DNA of 64,000 bases, from contig NZ_CP107945.1 of assembly GCF_036057275.1 (NCBI RefSeq), positions 868,001 to 932,000 of the forward strand. The letters run 5' to 3'. Made by a program: the position numbers and the translations under genes. The stretch comes from Streptomyces sp. NBC_00390 (GTDB lineage Bacteria > Actinomycetota > Actinomycetes > Streptomycetales > Streptomycetaceae). The notes under the pieces are model-generated. The model searched no databases. It saw only the letters and a program-made list of their open reading frames with translations, and was not told the DNA's origin. Each line of letters opens with the position of its first letter. Within the stretch, counting starts at the first letter, position 1. Positions 1-7,001 of this stretch are shown here, piece by piece.

Positions 1-1091
1 TCGCGGGCCACCGCTTCGGTGTCCGCGCCGGGCTGGGCGGGCGGACGGGTCACGGCCCCCGGAGTGGCGGAGAAGCGGGGTGCGGGCGCGGGCTGGGTGA
101 TGCCGCCGTGGTCGACGAAGGTGCCGCGGGCGGCGAGATGCGGATGAGCCGGGGCCTCGCGGAGCGAGAGGACAGGGGCGACGCAGGCGTCGGAGCCCTC
201 GAACACGGCCGTCCACTCCGCGCGGGTGCGCGTCCTGAACCGTGCGGCGACCGCCGCACGCAGCTCGCCCCACCGGTCGAAGTCCTTGCGGGCCGGGACC
301 TCGTCCTTGATGCCGAGCAGCTCGATGAACTCGTTGTAGAACTGCTGCTCCAGCGCCCCGACCGCCATGTACTGACCGTCGGCGGTCTCGTAGGTGCCGT
401 AGAAGGGGCAGCCGCCGTCGAGCAGGTTCGCGCCGCGGCGGTCCTGCCAGCCGCCGGCCGCCATCATGCCGTGGATCATCGTGGCCAGATGCGCCGCGCC
501 ATCGACGATGGCCGCGTCGACGACCTGGCCGGTGCCGCCCGCACGGGCGTGCTGGAGCGCCGCGAGGACGCCGATGACGAGGTAGAGCGAGCCGCCCGCA
601 TAGTCGCCGACGAGGTTGGCGGGGACGGTCGGGGGCTCGTCCGGCTTGCCGATCATGCCGAGCGTGCCGGTCACGGCGATGTAAGCGATGTCGTGACCGG
701 CGCGCTGGGCGAGCGGCCCCTCCTGCCCCCAGCCGGTCATGCGCCCGTAGACCAGGCGCGGGTTGCGGGCGAGGCACTCGTCGGGGCCGACCCCGAGCCG
801 CTCGGCCACGTGGGGACGGTAGCCCTCGATCAGTACGTCGGCCCTCTCGACCAGGTCGAGCACCTGGCCGGGGCCGTCCTCGGTCTTGAGATCGATCAGC
901 ACCGACCGTTTGTTGCGGTTGGTGAGGTCGTACGCCGGATCGATCGCGAGCCCCGAACCGCCGGGGCGGTCGACGCGTACGACATCGGCGCCGAGGTCGG
1001 CGAGGAGCATCGCGGCGAACGGGCCGGGCCCGATACCGGCCAGCTCCACCACGCGCACCCCGGTCAGCGGACCGTTCCCTGACGCTGTCAT
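1..1091 (-). CDS. mcr: Alpha-methylacyl-CoA racemase (CaiB/BaiF family), C-terminus cut by window edge
   Basis: Interconverts the (R) and (S) forms of 2-methylacyl-CoA esters so that branched-chain and sterol side-chain acids can enter beta-oxidation. Read on the minus strand from an ATG at 1091, the protein starts MTASGNGPLTGVRVVELAGI and contains GPGPFAAMLLADLGADVVR, the N-terminal CoA-binding fold of class III CoA-transferases. Later it has GWGQEGPL, AGHDIAYI (the catalytic His of the racemase) and LVGDYAGGS (the catalytic Asp region). Order and spacing match mycobacterial MCR closely, so I prefer racemase over a generic CoA-transferase. About 363 codons are present and only the last few residues should be missing. 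It is divergent from an enoyl reductase-like gene, which fits acyl-CoA metabolism. Confidence 0.9.
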   Translation of the reverse strand, partial: MTASGNGPLTGVRVVELAGIGPGPFAAMLLADLGADVVRVDRPGGSGLAIDPAYDLTNRNKRSVLIDLKTEDGPGQVLDLVERADVLIEGYRPHVAERLGVGPDECLARNPRLVYGRMTGWGQEGPLAQRAGHDIAYIAVTGTLGMIGKPDEPPTVPANLVGDYAGGSLYLVIGVLAALQHARAGGTGQVVDAAIVDGAAHLATMIHGMMAAGGWQDRRGANLLDGGCPFYGTYETADGQYMAVGALEQQFYNEFIELLGIKDEVPARKDFDRWGELRAAVAARFRTRTRAEWTAVFEGSDACVAPVLSLREAPAHPHLAARGTFVDHGGITQPAPAPRFSATPGAVTRPPAQPGADTEAVAR

Positions 1092-1293
1092 CCAGCCCCC
1101 AGCAATGTGACACTACTGATGTAACACCAGTGATGGTAAGAACGCGTTCCACTCCGCACAAGACCTTGGGCAGAGCAAGCGCTTAGCTTCCCCAGACTCG
1201 CAGGTTACTGATGGGAAACGCATCTTCTGCGGGGCCGCCGGGCACGCTAGCCTCAGCCACCGACATCAGCGTGGGGTAACGGCGGAGGGGCCA
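1092..1293. promoter_or_regulatory. Divergent intergenic region with imperfect palindromes
   Basis: This 202-bp gap must hold the promoters of the racemase (left) and the enoyl reductase-like gene (right). It contains GCAAGCGCTTAGC at 1175-1187, close to the CAAG-N2-CTTG core bound by some TetR-type lipid regulators such as KstR2, and direct repeats of the form TGATGTAA / TGATGGTAA near 1112-1138. No strong sigma-70 hexamer pair was assigned. The operator reading is inference from motif resemblance only. Confidence 0.25.
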
Positions 1294-2493
1294 TTGAACA
1301 GCCAGAACGGGACCGGTCGCGCGCAGCGCCCGTACGACATCGTGCTCTTCGGAGCCACGGGATTCGTCGGTGTGCTGACCGCCGAGTACCTCGCGCGGCA
1401 CGCGCCCGACAGCTGCCGCTGGGCGATAGCGGGGCGCAATCGGGTGAAGCTGGAGCAGCTGCGCGAACGGCTGGCCGCTCTCGATCCGCGCTGCGCCGAT
1501 CTCGCCCTGATCGTGGCGGACGCGGACGACCACGAGGCGCTGCGGGAGCTCGCGGAGTCCACCCATGTCGTCGCCACCACGGTCGGCCCCTATGTCTGGT
1601 ACGGCGAGGGCCTGGTCTCGGCGTGCGCCGAGGCCGGGACCCACTACGCGGACCTGACCGGTGAGCCGGAGTTCGTGGACCTGATGTTCGTCCGGCACGA
1701 CGCCCGGGCCCGGGAGACCGGTGCCCGGATCGTCCATGCCTGCGGCTTCGACTCGGTGCCGCACGATCTCGGCGCGTACTTCACCGTGCGGCAGCTGCCC
1801 GAGGGCGTGCCGCTGGCCGTCGACGGATTCGTCCGGTCGAACGCCATGTTCTCCGGCGGCACCATGGCGTCCGCGCTCACCGCCATGGGCCGGCCCCGCC
1901 AGTCGGCACGCGCGGCGCAGGAGCGCCGGCTGCACGAGCCGCGCCTGGTCGGGCGGCGGGCGCGGGCACCGCTCGGCGCGCCGCGCTTCAGCCGCGAGAC
2001 CGGTGCGTGGGCGCTGCCGCTGCCGACGATCGACGGGCAGATCGTGGCGCGCTCGGCCCGTGCGCTGGAGCGCTACGGCCCCGACTTCCGCTACCGGCAC
2101 TACGCGGCGGTCAAGTCCCTGCCGATGGCGCTGGGCGGCCCGGCGGCCGTGGGCGCGGGCGTGGCGCTCGCCCAGATCCCGGCCGCCCGGCGCTGGCTGA
2201 TGGACCGTTACGAGCCGGGCGAAGGACCGAGCGAGAAGCGACGCGCGCGGAGCTGGTTCACGGTCCGCTTCGTGGGCGAGGGCGGCGGGCGCCGGGTCTT
2301 CACCGAGGTCGCAGGAGGCGACCCGGGCTACGACGAGACGGCGAAGATGCTCGCCGAGTCGGCGATGTGTCTGGCCTTCGACGACCTGCCGAAGACCGCG
2401 GGACAGGTGACGACGACGGTGGCGATGGGCGACGCGCTGCTGGAGCGGCTGCGAGCGGCGGGGATCACGTTCCGCGTGGCGGACGCGCGGTAG
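1294..2493 (+). CDS. Trans-acting enoyl reductase-like / saccharopine dehydrogenase-like NAD(P)-binding protein
   Basis: A 399-aa protein of the family that includes mycobacterial Rv2449c and the trans-acting enoyl reductase Rv2953. Near the N-terminus is YDIVLFGATGFVGVLTAEYL, a Rossmann dinucleotide-binding motif (GATGFVG), followed by WAIAGRNRVKLEQL, the usual second element of these NAD(P)-dependent enzymes. Then come ATTVGPYVWYGEGLVSACAE and HYADLTGEPEF, both typical of saccharopine-dehydrogenase-like proteins. The start is TTG at 1294, supported by GGAGGGG five bases upstream. No lysine-pathway genes are nearby, so a role in lipid or polyketide double-bond reduction is likelier than saccharopine metabolism, but the substrate cannot be read from sequence. 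Confidence 0.8.
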   Translation: MNSQNGTGRAQRPYDIVLFGATGFVGVLTAEYLARHAPDSCRWAIAGRNRVKLEQLRERLAALDPRCADLALIVADADDHEALRELAESTHVVATTVGPYVWYGEGLVSACAEAGTHYADLTGEPEFVDLMFVRHDARARETGARIVHACGFDSVPHDLGAYFTVRQLPEGVPLAVDGFVRSNAMFSGGTMASALTAMGRPRQSARAAQERRLHEPRLVGRRARAPLGAPRFSRETGAWALPLPTIDGQIVARSARALERYGPDFRYRHYAAVKSLPMALGGPAAVGAGVALAQIPAARRWLMDRYEPGEGPSEKRRARSWFTVRFVGEGGGRRVFTEVAGGDPGYDETAKMLAESAMCLAFDDLPKTAGQVTTTVAMGDALLERLRAAGITFRVADAR

Positions 2494-3057
2494 CAGCTGT
2501 GTGAGGTCTGCCGATCGAGGCCGGTCGGGGCAGGGCGGAGGGACTGCCGCGGGCACAGCGGCGCGGCACTTCGGGTCTGCGCGGCCGGGCCACGTCACTT
2601 GGCGTCGGAGTGGCCGCGGCGGCACCGACCAGGTGGTCGGCCGGTCACGACGTGCTGTTCACCGTGCCGTTGCGGGCCGCACGGGCGCTGGTCCTGCCCG
2701 GGCTGCCGTATGTCGTCGCCGATGTACGAGCCAGGAGGAGCACCGCGCCAGGCGTCAGGTGAGGCCCCACTTCCCTCGGCGGTCGCTCGCGCCCCGCCGA
2801 CGAGCAAAGCCGGCGGTTCGGCCCGCTGGAGACGAAAAACGCGCCACCGCCCGCACGCCGTTCCTCACCCGCGCGCACCCTCCCGTGCCCGGATCTCGAA
2901 GAGTCCGGAGCGCACCGAGGAGTCGCTCGAGGAGCTGGAGCGACACTACGGCCCGCAGTACGCCGAGCGCATATACGACTGACCGTGGCCCTCGCGCCAC
3001 AGCGCGCATGGATCGTTTGGCCGTCCCGGTCGTCAGCGCGGAAGCCCCCGGAGGGGC
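2494..3057. other. 564-bp gap without an intact gene
   Basis: No intact reading frame is convincing here. The gap holds a glycosyltransferase remnant (listed separately). Near its right end, bases 2914-2982 have Streptomyces-like codon bias and encode a plausible C-terminal tail, ESLEELERHYGPQYAERIYD and stop, with no start codon or upstream body. This looks like decayed DNA between two healthy genes. Confidence 0.5.
2586..2762 (+). pseudogene. Remnant of a GT1/MGT-family glycosyltransferase N-terminus
   Basis: One frame ends in AGHDVLFTVPLRAA and LPGLPYVVADVRA before a stop at 2760. The AGHDV...TVP...GLPYV pattern is the N-terminal nucleotide of the fold in macrolide-type (GT1) glycosyltransferases, where GHVxPxxxLAxAxRAAGHDV precedes it. 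The GHV element is also present, in a different frame (PGHVTW at about 2588), so at least one frameshift separates the two pieces. No catalytic or sugar-nucleotide-binding C-terminal domain follows. I read it as a dead fragment. A chance ORF is less likely because two ordered family motifs are present. Confidence 0.5.
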
Positions 3058-3753
3058 TCACGCCGACGTGGCCTCCCGCAGCGCGCGACGGCACAGGGAA
3101 TCCGCGCGGCGAGTGGTCTCCGGGATGCGGTAGTCGGGGGCCAGGTGCAGGGTGTGGGCGCATGCGTTCGCCAGGGTCACCCGGTGGCCGGCGGAGACGA
3201 AGACCGGCTTGACGCCGTTCTGGGTGCGCAGCGCCCGGCCGACCTCCTCGGCGTCGTCCGCCAGCAGCGGGGCGAAGTCGCCGCGCCCGCTGCCCGGTTC
3301 GCCGTAGGTGAAGACGAACGGGTTCTTCGCGACGCCGATGGTCGGCAGGCCGGTGAGCACTCCGAGGTGGCTGGCGAGCCCGAAGCGCCGCGGGTGCGCC
3401 CGGCCGTAACCGTCGCAGACGACCAGTCCGGGACCGGCCGTGAGGGCGTCCAGCGCGGCCAGCACCGTCGGGATCTCACGGAAGGCCAGCAGCCCGGGGA
3501 CGTAGGGGAAGGTGACACGGCCGATCGCGGTGGCCTCGTCCACGACCGTGAGCGTCGCGGCGTCCAGGACGACGGCCGCGGCAGCGACGATGTCGCGTTC
3601 GTCGTCGTACGCCACATCGACGCCGGTCACGAGTCCGGTGCCGGGCGGCGGGCCGGGCTCGTCCAGGACGACTCGGGTTCGCAGTTCGTCCTGGACGGCC
3701 AGGGCAGCCGCTTCGGTCATGGGCCAGCCGGCGGGCGCTTCGACGATCTTCAT
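3058..3753 (-). CDS. nfi: Endonuclease V
   Basis: Cuts DNA (or RNA) one base 3' of deaminated inosine, starting repair of deaminated adenine. The family landmarks appear in order: VTGVDVAYDD (first metal-binding Asp), FPYVPGLLAFREIP (YVPG loop that reads the base, plus the catalytic Glu), VVCDGYGRAHPRRFG (second Asp and following His), SHLGVLTGLPTIGVAKN and a C-terminal HRVTLANA block. I place the start at the ATG at 3753 (MKIVEAPAGWP). The frame stays open 15 codons further upstream, but that part looks non-conserved. About 231 aa, normal for the family. It is divergent from the YciI gene, with 43 bp between the starts. Confidence 0.92.
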   Translation of the reverse strand: MKIVEAPAGWPMTEAAALAVQDELRTRVVLDEPGPPPGTGLVTGVDVAYDDERDIVAAAAVVLDAATLTVVDEATAIGRVTFPYVPGLLAFREIPTVLAALDALTAGPGLVVCDGYGRAHPRRFGLASHLGVLTGLPTIGVAKNPFVFTYGEPGSGRGDFAPLLADDAEEVGRALRTQNGVKPVFVSAGHRVTLANACAHTLHLAPDYRIPETTRRADSLCRRALREATSA

Positions 3754-3796
3754 GGTGCGGCCCAGCCTACGCGGCCCGAGAGGTAGCCTCCGGATC

Positions 3797-4096
3797 ATGT
3801 TCGTACTCGAATTGACCTACACCGCACCCCTCGAGAGGGTCGATGAGCTGCTCGAGGCCCATCTGGAGTGGCTCGACGCCCAGTACGAGGAGGGGGTGTT
3901 CATCGCCTCGGGCCGCAAGAACCCGCGCGACGGCGGGGTGATCCTCGCCGTCGGGGACGACCGCGCGTGCATGGAGAGGATCACGGCGGCCGACCCCTTC
4001 GTCGCCGGCGAGGTGTGCACGTACCGGATCACGGAGTTCATCATGACCAGGACCGTGCCCGAACTCACCCCCTACCAGCAGCAGTTGCCGTCCTGA
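3797..4096 (+). CDS. YciI family protein
   Basis: A 99-aa protein beginning MFVLELTYTAPLERVDELLE. It has the ferredoxin-like dimeric alpha/beta barrel pattern of YciI proteins: an initial strand, a helix ending HLEWLDAQYEEGVFIASGRK, and PRDGGVILA, then a DPFVAGEVCTYRITEF segment. The conserved His and Asp of this family (HLEWLD and DPF) are visible. YciI proteins are mostly of unknown function, though some act as small dehydrochlorinase-like or binding proteins. The stop lies only four bases from the stop of the convergent BNR-repeat gene. Confidence 0.8.
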   Translation: MFVLELTYTAPLERVDELLEAHLEWLDAQYEEGVFIASGRKNPRDGGVILAVGDDRACMERITAADPFVAGEVCTYRITEFIMTRTVPELTPYQQQLPS

Positions 4097-4100
4097 CCGG

Positions 4101-5198
4101 TCAGAATTCCAGGCGCGCCACGCGGCCCTTCTCGCCGGCGGCCCAGCAGCCGAAGTCGGGTGTGCAGTCGACCGTGTCGAACGAGCCGGTGTCGACGGTG
4201 CGCCAGGTGCGCCCGGCGTCGACCGTCAGATCGGTGCCCGTCGGCCCGACCGCGAGCGCAGCCGTCCTGCTGCGCGGCAGCCACGCCACCCCCGAGCGGT
4301 ACGCGGGCGGCGGCGTCGTGGACTGCCGCCAGCTACGGCCGCCGTCGTCCGTGACCGCGGCGGCCTGCGGGGACGCCTGGTCGGGGCGGTAGTCGCCGCC
4401 GACCGCGAGGCCGTGCCCGCGGCCCTGGAACGCGAGGGCGAAGACGCCGCGCGCCGGGTCCCCGGCCGGGATCGTGGATTCGGTGGCGCTCCAGTGCAGG
4501 CCGCGGTCGGCGGAGTGGAGCACCCGGGCGGTCGCCCCGCCGCCGGTCGCCAGCCAGACGTCCTTGGGCCCCGAGCTCACCAGGCACTGGCCACTGGCGG
4601 CGAAGCCCGCCTCGCCGGGCAGCGCCGCCGGCATCCCGTCGTCGGGCAGCACCTTCCACGACTTGCCGCCGTCGCCGGTCGACAGGATCCGGTACTTGCC
4701 GTCCACCGGATCGCTCATGGCGAGCCCGTGCCGGCTGTCGAAGAAGGTGATGCAGTCGTAGAACGCTCTCGGGTCGTCGTTACGGAACGACTCGGTCCAG
4801 GTCGCCCCGCCGTCGTCGGTACGGAACACCCGGGACGCCTCCCCCTCCCCGATGGCCAGCACCACCGCGCGCCTTGCGTCGAACGCCTCGATGTCACGGA
4901 ACTGGAGCTCGGCCGCGCCCGGCGGCGAGACATCGAGCCAGCTGCGGCCCCCGTCCACTGTGCGCAGCACCTTTCCCTTGGACCCCGCCACCCACGCGAT
5001 CCTGCGGCTGACGGGCGCGAGTCCGCGAAAGCGCGCGTCGGTCCCGGTGTCCTTCACGTTCCAGGCCGGGGCACCGCCCTGCCCGGTCGTCAGGTGCTCC
5101 ACCGGTAATGCCTGAGCCGGCGCGGCCAGCACTGCTGCCGCAACAACCGTGCACAGCCCCAGCGAAACCGCTCGTCCCGTCTTCCCCTTGGATGTCAT
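4101..5198 (-). CDS. Secreted BNR/Asp-box repeat (beta-propeller) protein
   Basis: A 365-aa exported protein. The N-terminus TSKGKTGRAV followed by a hydrophobic stretch and AAPAQA is a Sec signal peptide with a likely cleavage after AQA. The mature part has repeated Asp-box motifs, the hallmark of sialidase-type propellers and YCF48-like proteins: TVDGGRSWLDV, TDDGGATWTESF, TGDGGKSWKVL, SADRGLHWSAT, TDDGGRSWRQS and TVDAGRTWRTV. That makes about six blades. No catalytic residues of a glycosidase can be recognised, and similar Streptomyces proteins are often named oxidoreductase without evidence. An extracellular binding or assembly role is plausible but unproven. Confidence 0.8.
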   Translation of the reverse strand: MTSKGKTGRAVSLGLCTVVAAAVLAAPAQALPVEHLTTGQGGAPAWNVKDTGTDARFRGLAPVSRRIAWVAGSKGKVLRTVDGGRSWLDVSPPGAAELQFRDIEAFDARRAVVLAIGEGEASRVFRTDDGGATWTESFRNDDPRAFYDCITFFDSRHGLAMSDPVDGKYRILSTGDGGKSWKVLPDDGMPAALPGEAGFAASGQCLVSSGPKDVWLATGGGATARVLHSADRGLHWSATESTIPAGDPARGVFALAFQGRGHGLAVGGDYRPDQASPQAAAVTDDGGRSWRQSTTPPPAYRSGVAWLPRSRTAALAVGPTGTDLTVDAGRTWRTVDTGSFDTVDCTPDFGCWAAGEKGRVARLEF

Positions 5199-5357
5199 GG
5201 CGCTGGAAGCTAGCCCACGGGCGATACCCCGTCCAGGGTGCGTCCTTGCCGGACGGTGACGCAGGTCACGTCCCGTCGCGATGCACGGATCCGGTCGTTC
5301 CGCCGTCTACACCCATGTCAGGGAGCCAACAGCGTGCCGCGCATTGAGGAGCAGGCC

Positions 5358-5774
5358 TTGTCCACCGTCATCGAGCAGGGCGTCCAGGCCCGCCTGGTCG
5401 CCTCGGCACCCCTGATGGAGTCCATCCCGGTGACCTTGCGCTACGACCGGGAGGACCCCTTCGCCGTACGGCTGGACTTCCCGGCGCCCGCCACGCTCGA
5501 GGGTGAGGACATCTCGTGGGCGTTCTCCCGCGAGCTGCTGGCCGCGGGCGTCCACGAACCGGCCGGTGTCGGGGACGTTCGCGTGCGGCCCTACGGCTAT
5601 GACCGTACGGTGCTGGAGTTCCATGCCCCCGAAGGCATGGCGATGGTGCACATCCGCACGGGCGAGCTGCGCCGCTTCCTCAAGCGCGTGCAGGGGCTGG
5701 TCCCGTCCGGGCACGAGCATCTGTATCTGGATCTCGACCGCGATCTGACCGAGCTGCTGCGCGACCCCTGCTGA
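5358..5774 (+). CDS. SsgA family sporulation / cell division regulator
   Basis: A 138-aa SsgA-like protein (SALP), a family restricted to sporulating actinomycetes that controls septum placement and peptidoglycan remodelling. Recognisable segments are VTLRYDREDPFAVRLDF (the ...LRYD..DPYAV block), WAFSRELLAAG, GDVRVRPYGYDRTVLEF and HIRTGELRRFLKRV. The start is TTG at 5358, preceded by GAGGAG at 5346-5351 with a six-base spacer. An in-frame GTG at 5333 would add eight residues (MPRIEEQA) but has a poorer ribosome binding site. Which SALP subtype this is (SsgB to SsgG) cannot be fixed from sequence alone. Confidence 0.88.
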   Translation: MSTVIEQGVQARLVASAPLMESIPVTLRYDREDPFAVRLDFPAPATLEGEDISWAFSRELLAAGVHEPAGVGDVRVRPYGYDRTVLEFHAPEGMAMVHIRTGELRRFLKRVQGLVPSGHEHLYLDLDRDLTELLRDPC

Positions 5775-5816
5775 GGCCGGTCCTTCGGCGGCCGGGCTCA
5801 CCTGAACCGGAGGGCC

Positions 5817-6635
5817 CTAGCGACCATCCGCACCGAGCAGCGCGTTGAGTTCCGCGTAGCCGTAACCCCCGGCCAGGGATGCGTACGTACCGTCGGTGAG
5901 CAGTTCTTCGGCCGCGGCGCGTACCAGCCCGTGGACGGCCTGCGCGATCCCGGAGCCGACACTGACGCGCGCCGCACCGAGCCGTCCCAGTTCCGTCGTG
6001 GCCGGGGCACCGGGTCCCGCCAGCACGTTGAGCGGCGCGTCGATGCCCTTGGCGAGTGCCTCGACGGTGTCCGGGTCGACGACGCCCGGGACGAAGATCC
6101 CGTCCGCTCCGGCGGCGACGCATGCGACGGCCCGCCTCAGCGTCTCCTCCAGCCGGTCCCCCACCGGACCGATGCCGGCCAGATAGACGTCGATACGGGC
6201 GTTGACGAAGAGCGGCACCTGCGCGGCGTCGGCGGCCGCGCGAGCCGCGGCGATGCATCGCACATGCTCGGCCGCCGGCCGGGGCCCGTCCTCGATGTTG
6301 ACGCCGACGGCACCCGCGTCGAGCACCTCACGGACCGTCGCGGCGACCCCGTCGGCGTCTGCCGCGTAGCCGCCCTCGATGTCTGCCGAGACCGGCACGT
6401 CGACGGCGGCGGCGATGCGCGCGATCCTGGCGAGCGCGCCCGCGCGGTCCACCCGGTCACCGTCCGCGGCATCCAGACTCCAGGCGACTCCCGCGCTGGT
6501 GGTGGCGATCGCTGCGGCGCCGGCTTCGGCAATGATCCGGGCGCCGGCGGTGTCCCATGCGTTGGGGAGGACCAGCGGACGGCCGGGGGTGTGCAGGGCG
6601 TGGAAACGGCGGGCGAGATCGTGAAGGTTCGTCAT
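5817..6635 (-). CDS. Isocitrate lyase / PEP mutase family protein
   Basis: A 272-aa (beta/alpha)8 barrel enzyme of the ICL/PEP-mutase superfamily. Markers are LPNAWDTAGARIIAEAGAAA (the PNAWD start typical of this subgroup), ATTSAGVAWSL, VPVSADIEGGY (metal-binding DIEGGY, equivalent to D-x-E-x-G-Y) and VGVNIEDG (IED). FVNARIDVYLA carries the conserved Asn-Ala-Arg-x-Asp. The KKCGH motif of true isocitrate lyases is absent, so the enzyme probably cleaves or rearranges a small 2-oxo or oxalyl-type acid. It stands alone, convergent with the SsgA-like gene and divergent from the ABC-F gene. Confidence 0.82.
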   Translation of the reverse strand: MTNLHDLARRFHALHTPGRPLVLPNAWDTAGARIIAEAGAAAIATTSAGVAWSLDAADGDRVDRAGALARIARIAAAVDVPVSADIEGGYAADADGVAATVREVLDAGAVGVNIEDGPRPAAEHVRCIAAARAAADAAQVPLFVNARIDVYLAGIGPVGDRLEETLRRAVACVAAGADGIFVPGVVDPDTVEALAKGIDAPLNVLAGPGAPATTELGRLGAARVSVGSGIAQAVHGLVRAAAEELLTDGTYASLAGGYGYAELNALLGADGR

Positions 6636-6712
6636 GCCGTGAACCCAACCACTGCTCCGGGCAGGGTGGCTGGCAGCTTTGCGACATCAACCTGTCGGCT
6701 GCCCGGCGTCTC

Positions 6713-6732
6713 GGCACCTCGGTACCGGTGCC
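6713..6732. promoter_or_regulatory. Inverted repeat upstream of the ABC-F promoter
   Basis: GGCACC and GGTGCC flank an eight-base centre TCGGTACC, about 14 bp upstream of the predicted -35 box of the ABC-F gene. The position suits an activator or repressor site, or a site serving the divergent PEP mutase-family gene. No regulator is implied by the sequence. Confidence 0.25.
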
Positions 6733-6745
6733 TCGGGAAATACAT

Positions 6746-6774
6746 TTGACGCTCCCCAGGGGGCCTCCTACCGT
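6746..6774 (+). promoter_or_regulatory. Predicted sigma-70 (HrdB-type) promoter of the ABC-F gene
   Basis: TTGACG at 6746-6751 and TACCGT at 6769-6774 are separated by exactly 17 bp, a near-ideal vegetative Streptomyces promoter. Transcription would start near 6781, leaving a leader of roughly 220 nt before the start codon at 7002. Long leaders are common for ABC-F resistance genes, which are often controlled by antibiotic-induced attenuation. Confidence 0.5.
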
Positions 6775-7001
6775 GACGAGTGGTTCTGTTGTCGTCGATC
6801 GGAGTAGGACGTTGCTCGTCTGAGGTCATGAGACACCGTGTGGCACGGCTTCTGCCCGTGCTCGTCGTGTGCGACCTCGGCGTACCGCCGTCCACTGTCC
6901 GGCCGGGACCTTCTCCTCTTCGCCCCTTCGGCCGCCGTCGCCCGCGCTGTGGTGTCTCCATCCGTTGCCCTACCCCTTCCACGCAACCAGGAGACCCCTG
7001 T

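Noticed and set aside
2501..3133. Intact gene of about 210 codons after the enoyl reductase-like gene
   Set aside because: Arginine-rich translation without motif or codon bias. The region is better explained by a frameshifted glycosyltransferase remnant.
6828..7001. Leader peptide gene before the ABC-F gene
   Set aside because: The candidate frame (starting RHRVARLLPVLVV) has no stop before the ABC-F start and runs into it in frame, unlike a classical attenuator peptide.
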